From Enterobacteriaceae bacterium UBA2655 (GTDB lineage Bacteria > Pseudomonadota > Gammaproteobacteria > Enterobacterales > Enterobacteriaceae): a stretch of 64,000 bases of DNA. The position numbers were made by a program, and so were the translations under genes. Positions 56,253 through 64,000 of this stretch are shown one piece after another. The notes under the pieces were generated by a model. That model made no database searches. It had not been told where the DNA came from and worked only from the letters and a program-made list of their open reading frames with translations. Numbering within the stretch: position 1 is the stretch's first letter; each line of letters begins with the position of its first letter. The DNA lies in NCBI GenBank assembly GCA_002359495.1, contig DENB01000029.1:24296-88295 (forward strand), in the 5' to 3' direction.

Positions 56253-57853
56253 ATGTTAAGCCGTATTAAAATCGTCACAAGCTTAATGAGTATTATGTGC
56301 CTTTTTGGATTTTTACAAATTTCATCCAGCGGATTTTTCTTTATTTTTACAAAGGTGACAATCAGCATTTCACCGCCTTGCAGACGATTCGCGAGCAGCA
56401 GGATACGCTTAATCGTGTCTGGACCTCGCTGTTGCTAACACGTTCAAGTACGACTCTGGCCATCGCCACACTGATTGATGTGAAAGATGCCGATCAAACC
56501 GTGATTGACGCCAACGTCAAGCTTGCTCTGAAAACGGGCGGCGCGTCGCTTAAAAACGTTGAAAAATACTGGAAATCCTATCTTGAACAAACCGATCGGA
56601 TAGGAAATCACTCTCCCGCGCTTGAACAAAATTACAAGACGATTCATAACGCATTGATTGAGCTGACCGAATTTATTCAGGAAAGAGACATTACGTCCGC
56701 TTACAAACAGCCGACGCAAAGTTATCTGGATAATTTGAGCGCGGAATACGATCGCTATGTCGAGCAAAACGACCAAAAATATCAGGCCGCTCTGGATGAA
56801 GCCAATCGCTCCTACCATACGACCTATTGGGTAACGCTGGGCGTCCTGCTGGTTTTGTTGGCGATCTCGGTGAGCGTATGGAAAGGCCTGAGAACGATAT
56901 TACTGGTTCCGCTTAACAAAACGATTGAAGGCATTCGCCTGATAGCCGCCGGCAATCTGGATAGCGAAGTTGAGGTTTACGGCAGCAATGAGATGGGACA
57001 ACTGGCTGACGCATTACGCCATATGCAAGCTGAGCTTTCACGTACCGTCGGCGATGTTCGCATCGGCGCAGACTCTATCCTGCGCGGCACCAGCGAAATA
57101 TCTGAAGGAAACCACAATCTTTCCATACGCATCGTACAGCAGGCCACGGCGCTGGAGCAGACGGCCGCCAGCATGATGGAGCTGACGGCTACCGTAAAAC
57201 AGAATGCGGAAAATGCCTCTCAGGCCAGCCAGCTCGCGCTCAACGCATCGGAAACGGCCCGCTGCGGCGGCAAGGTGGTCGACGATGTGGTGCAAACCAT
57301 GGCGGGCATTGCGGATAGCTCGCGGAAAATCGCCGATATCACCAATGTCATTAACAGCATCGCCTTTCAGACCAATATCCTGGCGCTCAACGCGGCGGTG
57401 GAAGCGGCGCGCGCCGGCGAACAAGGACGCGGATTCGCCGTGGTCGCCAGCGAAGTGCGAAATCTGGCGCAGCGCAGCGCCGGCGCGGCGAAAGAGATTC
57501 AGGTGCTGATCGACGATTCCGTCACTAAGGTCAATTCCGGCTCGACGCTGGTGGGAAGCGCGGGCGAAACCATGGATGAGATTGTTCAGGCCGTAGCGCG
57601 GGTCACGGACATCATGACGGAAATCGCCTCCGCCTCCGACGAGCAGAGCCGGGGCATCGATCAGGTGGGCATCGCTATTACGGAGATGGATCGGGTCACT
57701 CAGCAAAACGCCCAGCTGGTTAAGGAGTCCGCAGTCGCCGCCGTCGCTCTGGAAGAGCAGGCAAGTCGCCTGAACCAGGCCGTTGCGGTGTTTCACATTC
57801 AGCAAGAGTCGGATAACGACACCTTTAACGTTGATAGTCAGAAAAGGCCTTGA
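56253..57853 (+). pseudogene. Methyl-accepting chemotaxis protein, split by a one-base frameshift in TM1
   Basis: A Tar/Tsr-type chemoreceptor. The ATG at 56253 gives MLSRIKIVTSLMSIMCLFGF and TM1, closely like Tsr/Tar. The frame then fails near 56334-56345, and the rest (TALQTIREQQDTLNRVW to the end) continues in another frame. Adding one T in the run at 56334-56338 restores an uninterrupted 533-codon gene that aligns without gaps to E. coli receptors across the junction. The downstream part is intact: periplasmic helices, TM2 (LGVLLVLLAISVSVWKGL), HAMP and the tip [20 protein letters not shown]. It lacks an NWETF-type tail. It may be a decayed gene, a slippage-controlled gene or a sequencing error. 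Confidence 0.85.
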
Positions 57854-58545
57854 TGACGAAGCGGATGGCTCGCTTTCGGTCGGTTTAGTTAACTCTGGGT
57901 GTAAAAACAGAATCCGGTATTATGCCGACTGCTTGGTTCTGAAGCCGTTTCCCACTTTCAGTAAACGACGCCGAAGTGGGAAACGAATATTTAGTTTCCG
58001 AACGGTGAATTCCGCCACCGACTTTTTTCTGACTCACTGAAACGCTTTATTCGCGAACGCCGGACAGGACGCCTGTCGCAGTTCGCCTGCGCAGCGATTT
58101 TTTACACTGCGTCCGCCTTCCGGCACCAAAAAAAATTAAAAAGAGTGGTTAATATATTTGCATCTTGTCTTTATCAAGCTGCCGCTACTGCTCACACATT
58201 TAAAGACGCAGAAATTAACTTTTATCCCATAATTGATGCAGAAAAAGCCATTATTTACCGCACACAATGATAGACTTAACAAGGAACTCTCTTCCGCTTC
58301 GATAGCATAATATTTTTCTGCGCAAAACTAAACCCTTGACTCCAAACGTGCGTATTGAACTTTCTTAACCTCGTTGGAAGAATAGCGTTAAATAGTTAAA
58401 ACCGCTCATGAAAAATATAAAAAAAATCAACCTCACTCGCTTCTCTATTGCTTTTAATGCAATAAATTCTGCGACTACTTAGAACAATTGTTATTAAATG
58501 CTTCATGATAAAGTAGCGTATAGCAACCCTTACAGAGGCAGAACG
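57854..58545. other. Long AT-rich intergenic region with an inverted repeat
   Basis: About 690 bases without a credible gene. Apart from the inverted repeat at 57946-57985 I find only short unconserved frames. The right half is strongly AT-rich, with A and T runs just before the SGNH-like gene, and probably contains its promoter. Confidence 0.6.
57946..57985. repeat. Inverted repeat with perfect 12-base arms
   Basis: CGTTTCCCACTT (57946-57957) and its exact complement (57974-57985) enclose 16 bases. It lies 93 bases past the chemoreceptor stop. There is no T tract, so it is a weak candidate for a terminator; it could be a protein-binding site or a remnant of a repetitive element. Confidence 0.7.
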
Positions 58546-59927
58546 ATGCGTAAAATATTTCTTAAAAAATTAAACTACTTTTTGCAGATGTTAGAATCTT
58601 CGCCCAATGACGCGTTGATTTCCAGTATCGAAGAATATATTCTATCCCAAAAGGGATTGTTAGATGAAAGCAAAAATTCTGTTATGTTGCTTGAATCACT
58701 GGCAAACAGGGAAAATGAAAGCGATAAAACCAAAAAAATATTTATCGCACTTTACTGTTTCTGGCTATCCGCTATGCAACACGCTAAACCAGAAATATTT
58801 TACTTTGGGCAACTTGATAATGCCCGAAAATTGATTGCACATTTAAACCCAGCCATATTGACCAACGTTCACTTTCTATCCGGAAAGGAATCCAATCAGG
58901 AAAATATTGATAAGTACTTTCATAAAATTGAGGGTAGTCATGCAGCCTTAGTTATTTATGATCCTGAAGGTTATAAACTGGCAAGCAAAGTCAACAACGA
59001 TACTGTTTTAAGTTGTATTTCCCTGCTTGAATTATTTTATTTTAACCATATTCCAACATCCGATAAGTTAAATATAAACACGCTTTATTTAGCAAAGCAA
59101 TATAGTACGCTTATCAATAAGGATCACCGTACAGTTATTATCGGCAACTCCTATGGCTATATGGCTTACCTAACCCACTTACCAATCGTTGCGTTAATTT
59201 GTCTACTCACAGCTTGGGTATTAAACAGATGCAGCTTTTTATGGAACATATCATTGAAGATTTTAGCCATATTGAAAATTATATTTTTTGCCTTGGCTAT
59301 TTCGATCTTTATAGCGACCTATTGAAAACGCAAGATGCTTTTAATCGCACAATTATTGACGCAGTCAGCCAGCTTACTTCTCACTATAATATAAAAAGAA
59401 GCAGCTACCTTCTTAGCGACAATATCGCGTTATATTCCCGCGTAATTATGCATCCCTCTTCGCAGCCTAAGCCGATAGATGAACTTGAGAATATACAGGC
59501 CCAAAGAGAGGCATATGATAATACGTTAAGCATACTCACCAGCAATCATTACAGGGAGAAAGTACAACACAAAAATTTAGGCCAACAGCGTGCTACGATG
59601 CATTCAAAAAGTATTAAGCATAATGAGACGCTGAAAGAAAACATGTTAATCGTAAATGCTATGAACACTGTCATCGTGCAGGCAGGTAAAAAAGTATTTT
59701 GGCTTACCCCACCTTTTCCGGAAAACTATCTGAAAAACATTAACCCTGAAATGAAGTTGACGCATCGAGATTTTTTTTATAGAGCAAGCCATATACACTC
59801 AACTTTTATCGATTTATCTGAAAATAAAGACTTTCAACATCGTGACTTTCGTGATGGCGACCATCTGAATTTTAACGGTGCCGCTAAGCTGGTGAAAAAA
59901 TTACGTAGGTTGCATGTTCCCGTGTAA
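58546..59927 (+). pseudogene. SGNH-hydrolase-like protein, split by a one-base frameshift
   Basis: An AT-rich gene of unknown role. The ATG at 58546 (MRKIFLKKLNYFLQM) has AGAGG 8 bases upstream. Frame 1 reads to IIGNSYGY near codon 211 and then turns into an implausible hydrophobic tail ending at 59325. A second frame carries LPNPLTNRCVNLSTHSLGIK and continues to 59927, ending with DGDHLNFNGAAK. Adding one T near 59165 joins them into a 460-residue protein. GNSYG and DGDH lie where SGNH/GDSL-like enzymes carry block I and the catalytic Asp-His. The N-terminal 200 residues are unrecognised. Polysaccharide or glycan modification is possible but unproven. Confidence 0.6.
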
Positions 59928-60377
59928 CCTTCCGCAGTAGCCGCTTTTAGTCTGGAAAAACGCCAAAGCGGTAGCCAATTTTAATTGATCCGCCAATGGT
60001 AACCGGGCTGTTGTCGCGAAAGAAGAAGACTTTATGTCAGTATATTCGCATGTGACGCTTGGTTCTCAATTTTTACATGTGGCAGTTTTATCGCCACCCT
60101 TAGATTTCCTTGTTTCGACATTTCTCGCAAAAAGAGAATTCCCCGCTGGTTTTCCTTCCATAGAGAGTCCGTTATCATGCTCCCTACATACTCGTGAAAT
60201 GAATGTAGGTTGCCGCTCTTAAAACTGCATTTTCCTCATCTACAGTTTGGCAAGTAGTGCTTTAGCTTATCGCCAAAGACAGGATTTCATGAGATTCGGT
60301 GAGACCAAATATGCGTCAATGACAATCAAAAATTTACATAACTCACTACCTATTATGAAAATGGACATCACAAGCTG
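59928..60377. other. Intergenic region before mutS with a possible gene remnant
   Basis: A 450-base stretch. A short frame at 60034-60222 starts MSVYSHVTLGS, like the N-terminus of glyoxalase/VOC proteins, but conservation then fails; fragments such as FYRHP appear in another frame. It looks like a broken remnant. The mutS promoter should lie in the right half; its ribosome site is weak. Confidence 0.45.
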
Positions 60378-62933
60378 ATGAGTACATTAGAGAATTTAGA
60401 TTCCCACACGCCGATGATGCAGCAGTATCTGCGTCTGAAAGCGGAGCATCCCGACATCCTGCTGTTTTATCGCATGGGGGATTTTTATGAGCTGTTTTAC
60501 GACGACGCCAAACGCGCCTCTCAGCTGCTGGATATCTCTCTGACCAAACGCGGCGCCTCGGCCGGCGAGCCGATTCCGATGGCTGGCGTGCCTCACCATG
60601 CGGTGGAAGGCTACCTGGCTAAACTGGTGCAGTTAGGCGAGTCGGTCGCCATCTGCGAGCAAATCGGCGATCCCGCGCTGAGCAAAGGTCCGGTCGAGCG
60701 CAAAGTGGTGCGCATCGTGACCCCCGGCACCATCAGCGACGAAGCCCTGCTGCAGGAGCGTCAGGACAACCTGCTGGCGGCCATTTTTCAAAGCCAGCGC
60801 GGCTATGGCTACGCCACGCTGGATATCAGCTCCGGACGCTTCCGCCTCAGCGAGCCGGGCGATCAGGAGACCATGGCGGCGGAGCTGCAGCGCACCAATC
60901 CGGCGGAGCTGCTCTACCCGGAAGATTTCCAGGCCATGACGCTGATTGAAAACCGCCGCGGCCTGCGCCGCCGCCCGCTGTGGGAATTTGAGATCGATAC
61001 CGCGCGCCAGCAGCTTAATCTGCAGTTCGGCACGCGCGATCTGAACGGTTTCGGCGTCGAGCAGGCGCACCTTGCGCTGCGCGCCGCCGGCTGTTTACTG
61101 CAGTACGCCAAAGATACGCAGCGCACTTCCCTGCCCCATATCCGCTCGCTCTGCATGGAGCGCCAGCAGGACGGCGTGATCATGGATGCCGCGACGCGGC
61201 GCAATCTGGAGATCACGCAAAACCTGGCCGGCGGCAGCGACAATACGCTGGCGGCGGTGCTGGATAAAACGGTGACGCCGATGGGCAGCCGTATGCTGAA
61301 GCGCTGGCTGCACATGCCTTTACGCGATATTGACACCATCAATCGCCGTCAGGAAGCGATTGCTGAGCTGCAGGATCTGTGCGAAACCCTGCAGCCGGTG
61401 CTGCGGCAGGTCGGCGACCTGGAGCGCATTCTGGCGCGTCTGGCGCTGCGCACCGCCCGGCCGCGCGATCTGGCCCGCATGCGCTACGCCTTCCAACAGC
61501 TGCCGGCGCTGAATGAACAACTGGCCGATGTCCGCTCCCCGCAGCTACAGCTGTTGCGGGATCAGATGGGGGAGTTCAGCGAGCTGCGCGAACTGTTGGA
61601 GCGGGCGATTATCGAATCGCCGCCGGTTCTGGTGCGCGACGGCGGCGTCATTGCGCCCGGCTATCATGCGGAGCTGGATGAGTGGCGGGCGCTGGCGGAC
61701 GGCGCTACTGACTATCTCGATCGGCTTGAAATACGTGAACGCGAAAAGCTTGGCCTGGATACGCTGAAGGTAGGCTTCAACGCCATACACGGCTATTACA
61801 TTCAGGTGAGCCGCGGACAAAGCCATCAGGTGCCGATCCACTATGTGAGAAGGCAAACGCTGAAAAATGCCGAGCGCTACATTATTCCTGAACTGAAGGA
61901 GTATGAAGACAAAGTTTTGACCTCCAAAGGGAAAGCGCTGGCGCTGGAAAAAAGCCTCTACGACGACCTTTTCGATCAGCTGTTGCCTCATCTGGAGGCG
62001 TTGCAGCTCAGCGCCTCCGCGCTGGCGGAGCTGGACGTGTTAAGCAACCTGGCGGAGCGCGCCTGGACGCTTAACTACTGCCGTCCGGTATTGCAGGAGA
62101 AGGCCGGCATCAGGATTACCGGCGGGCGTCATCCGGTGGTGGAGCAGGTGCTGAAGGAGCCGTTCATCGCCAACCCGCTTTCGCTCTCCGCGCAGCGCAG
62201 AATGCTGATTATTACCGGGCCGAATATGGGCGGTAAAAGCACCTACATGCGTCAGGCGGCGCTGATCGCCCTGATGGCGTGGATTGGCAGCTTCGTCCCG
62301 GCCGACGAGACGGTGATAGGTCCATTGGATCGTATTTTTACCCGCGTCGGCGCCGCTGACGATCTCGCTTCCGGCCGCTCGACCTTTATGGTGGAGATGA
62401 CGGAAACGGCCAATATTCTCCATAACGCCACGGAACACAGTCTGGTGCTGATGGATGAGATCGGCCGCGGCACCTCGACCTATGACGGGCTTTCGCTGGC
62501 CTGGGCCTGCGCCGAAAGCCTGGCGAACCGCATCAAAGCGATGACGCTGTTCGCGACCCACTATTTTGAGCTGACGACGCTGCCGGACAAAATGGAGGGG
62601 GTGGTGAATGTGCATCTCGACGCGGTGGAGCATGGCGATACCATCGCCTTTATGCACAGCGTGCAGGATGGCGCCGCCAGCAAAAGCTACGGACTTGCCG
62701 TGGCGGCGCTGGCCGGCGTGCCAAAAGAGGTGATCAAGCGGGCACGGCAAAAGCTTCGGGAGCTGGAGGCGATCTCCGGCGGCAGCGCGGCTTCTACCGT
62801 CGACGGTTCGCAGCTGCCGTTGCTGGTTGAAGAGAGTTCGCCTGCGGTAGAGGCGCTGGAGGCACTTGATCCCGATACGCTGTCGCCGCGCCAGGCGCTG
62901 GAGTGGATTTATCGTCTGAAATCGCTAGTGTAA
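60378..62933 (+). CDS. mutS: DNA mismatch repair protein MutS
   Basis: Recognises mismatches and, with MutL, starts strand-specific repair. The 851 residues (E. coli 853) retain Phe36 and Glu38 in [10 protein letters not shown] for mismatch contact, the connector, core and clamp domains, the ATPase P-loop [13 protein letters not shown] near residue 612, [12 protein letters not shown] and ATHYFELT. The C-terminal tetramer helix is present. GC content is high compared with the preceding accessory block. It is convergent with rpoS, without the variable genes that lie between them in E. coli. Confidence 0.99.
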   Translation: MSTLENLDSHTPMMQQYLRLKAEHPDILLFYRMGDFYELFYDDAKRASQLLDISLTKRGASAGEPIPMAGVPHHAVEGYLAKLVQLGESVAICEQIGDPALSKGPVERKVVRIVTPGTISDEALLQERQDNLLAAIFQSQRGYGYATLDISSGRFRLSEPGDQETMAAELQRTNPAELLYPEDFQAMTLIENRRGLRRRPLWEFEIDTARQQLNLQFGTRDLNGFGVEQAHLALRAAGCLLQYAKDTQRTSLPHIRSLCMERQQDGVIMDAATRRNLEITQNLAGGSDNTLAAVLDKTVTPMGSRMLKRWLHMPLRDIDTINRRQEAIAELQDLCETLQPVLRQVGDLERILARLALRTARPRDLARMRYAFQQLPALNEQLADVRSPQLQLLRDQMGEFSELRELLERAIIESPPVLVRDGGVIAPGYHAELDEWRALADGATDYLDRLEIREREKLGLDTLKVGFNAIHGYYIQVSRGQSHQVPIHYVRRQTLKNAERYIIPELKEYEDKVLTSKGKALALEKSLYDDLFDQLLPHLEALQLSASALAELDVLSNLAERAWTLNYCRPVLQEKAGIRITGGRHPVVEQVLKEPFIANPLSLSAQRRMLIITGPNMGGKSTYMRQAALIALMAWIGSFVPADETVIGPLDRIFTRVGAADDLASGRSTFMVEMTETANILHNATEHSLVLMDEIGRGTSTYDGLSLAWACAESLANRIKAMTLFATHYFELTTLPDKMEGVVNVHLDAVEHGDTIAFMHSVQDGAASKSYGLAVAALAGVPKEVIKRARQKLRELEAISGGSAASTVDGSQLPLLVEESSPAVEALEALDPDTLSPRQALEWIYRLKSLV

Positions 62934-63002
62934 GGCGAGAAAGCTGATGGGCTTTAAACCGTCGTCGCCTCTGCGAGCGGAGGCGGCTGAAAACAGCCAA
63001 TA

Positions 63003-63030
63003 AAAAAGGCGACCGCATGGTCGCCTTTTT
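63003..63030. terminator. Bidirectional terminator between mutS and rpoS
   Basis: A symmetrical 12-bp stem (AAAAAGGCGACC at 63003-63014 and its complement at 63019-63030) with a GCAT loop. It offers a T tract on both strands, so it can end both the mutS and the rpoS transcripts. A second GC-rich hairpin (CGCCTC/GAGGCG near 62966-62985) lies closer to mutS. Confidence 0.93.
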
Positions 63031-63054
63031 GTTGGATTCATAACCGGTTAACGA

Positions 63055-64000
63055 TTATTCACGAAACAGCGCTTCGATGTTCAGGCCTTGTGCCTGCAGG
63101 ATTTCACGCAGACGGCGCAGACCTTCAACCTGAATCTGGCGTACGCGCTCGCGAGTCAGGCCAATTTCGCGGCCCACATCTTCAAGCGTTGCCGCTTCAT
63201 AGCCTAACAGGCCGAAACGACGCGCCAGCACTTCACGCTGCTTGGCGTTCAGTTCGAACAGCCACTTGACAATACTTTGCTTCATATCGTCATCCTGCGT
63301 GGTATCTTCCGGACCGTTGTCTTTCTCATCGGCCAAAATATCCAGCAGCGCTTTTTCAGAATCACCACCTAACGGCGTATCGACTGAAGTAATGCGTTCG
63401 TTGAGGCGCAGCATACGGCTGACATCTTCAACGGGTTTATCCAGCTGCTCTGCGATCTCCTCGGCGCTCGGCTCATGATCGAGCTTGTGCGACAGTTCGC
63501 GCGCAGTACGCAGATAAACGTTCAACTCTTTAACGATGTGAATCGGCAGACGAATGGTACGGGTTTGGTTCATGATTGCCCGTTCAATGGTCTGACGAAT
63601 CCACCAGGTCGCGTAGGTTGAGAAACGGAACCCGCGCTCCGGGTCAAACTTCTCAACGGCGCGAATCAAGCCCAGGTTACCTTCTTCAATCAGGTCCAGC
63701 AGAGCAAGACCACGATTGCTGTAACGACGGGCGATCTTCACCACCAGCCTTAAGTTACTTTCAATCATGCGGCGACGTGAAGGGATGTCGCCTCGCAGAG
63801 CACGGCGAGCGAAGAACACTTCTTCCTCTGCCGTTAACAATGGCGAATAGCCAATCTCTCCGAGATAGAGTTGCGTCGCATCCAACACGCGCTGCGTCGC
63901 ACCCTGTGACAACAACTCTTCTTCCGCTACATCGTTATCACCAGGTTCGTTTTCAACAAGAGCCTTCTCATCAAAAACCTCAGCTCCGTTCTCGTCGAAT
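63055..64000 (-). CDS. rpoS: Stationary-phase sigma factor RpoS (5' end outside the window)
   Basis: General stress sigma factor of RNA polymerase. The 315 codons visible correspond to residues about 16-330 of E. coli RpoS and are nearly identical: region 1.2 ([19 protein letters not shown]), region 2 ([20 protein letters not shown]), region 3, and region 4 ([25 protein letters not shown], conserved). The frame stays open to the window edge ([15 protein letters not shown]), so the true start lies beyond position 64000. An internal TTG must not be taken as the start. It is convergent with mutS. Confidence 0.98.
   Translation of the reverse strand, partial: FDENGAEVFDEKALVENEPGDNDVAEEELLSQGATQRVLDATQLYLGEIGYSPLLTAEEEVFFARRALRGDIPSRRRMIESNLRLVVKIARRYSNRGLALLDLIEEGNLGLIRAVEKFDPERGFRFSTYATWWIRQTIERAIMNQTRTIRLPIHIVKELNVYLRTARELSHKLDHEPSAEEIAEQLDKPVEDVSRMLRLNERITSVDTPLGGDSEKALLDILADEKDNGPEDTTQDDDMKQSIVKWLFELNAKQREVLARRFGLLGYEAATLEDVGREIGLTRERVRQIQVEGLRRLREILQAQGLNIEALFRE

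Noticed and set aside
63055-63915. rpoS starting at the TTG near 63915 as a 286-residue protein
   Set aside because: The frame stays open upstream to the window edge and encodes the known N-terminal region, so the gene is only cut by the window.

Overview
The window looks like a chromosomal segment of an enterobacterium (order Enterobacterales). The backbone genes read almost like Escherichia coli proteins: recA with its SOS box, pncC, mltB, mutS and rpoS. Base composition is moderately GC-rich in the backbone and flagellar genes and clearly more AT-rich in two accessory blocks. The genus cannot be fixed from the sequence alone. A lineage outside Escherichia/Salmonella is likely, because the srl-nor-hyc-hyp block that E. 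coli carries between mltB and mutS is absent and a flagellar locus sits there instead.

Layout. (1) 1-3983, minus strand: recA (3' end outside the window), pncC, tam, yjdM/phnA and mltB. (2) 4126-12682, minus strand: a six-gene AT-rich operon that is most simply read as a flagellin glycosylation island. In transcription order it holds a methyltransferase-TPR-GT41 (SPINDLY/OGT-like) fusion, a PLP-fold aminotransferase-like protein, an ATP-grasp/HAD fusion, an FkbM methyltransferase, a WbqC-family protein and a VioA-like sugar aminotransferase. (3) 12933-14597: a chemoreceptor ending in a CheR-docking pentapeptide. (4) 14825-55710: one uninterrupted, apparently complete flagellar and chemotaxis supercluster. 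It runs fliRQPONML-K-JIHGF (minus); fliE-cheRBYZ-flhBAE (plus); fliTSD (minus); fliC (plus); cheWA-motBA-flhCD (minus); fliA (minus); flgLKJIHGFEDCB (minus); flgAMN (plus). (5) 55711-60377: an AT-rich block with a chemoreceptor gene and an SGNH-hydrolase-like gene. Each is broken by a single-base frameshift, and each frame is restored by adding one T in a T run. (6) 60378-64000: mutS and rpoS (5' end outside the window), convergent across a symmetrical terminator.

How the parts work together. FlhDC should switch on the class II hook-basal-body operons and fliA. FliA (sigma-28) should then transcribe late genes; credible sigma-28 promoters are visible before fliD, flgK and flgM, and a weaker one before fliC. 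FlgM holds FliA back until the hook is finished. Export apparatus, basal body, hook, filament, caps, chaperones (FliS, FliT, FlgN), motor (MotAB) and the full chemotaxis relay (CheAWRBYZ) are all present. The adjoining glycosylation operon would decorate the short flagellin with a modified, possibly viosamine-type, sugar.

The most notable points are the site and contiguity of the whole flagellar regulon, which may be one of the supernumerary peritrichous systems known in Enterobacterales; the unusual multidomain glycosylation enzymes; and the two frameshifted genes beside mutS. No tRNA, rRNA, CRISPR array, insertion sequence or prophage gene was recognised.
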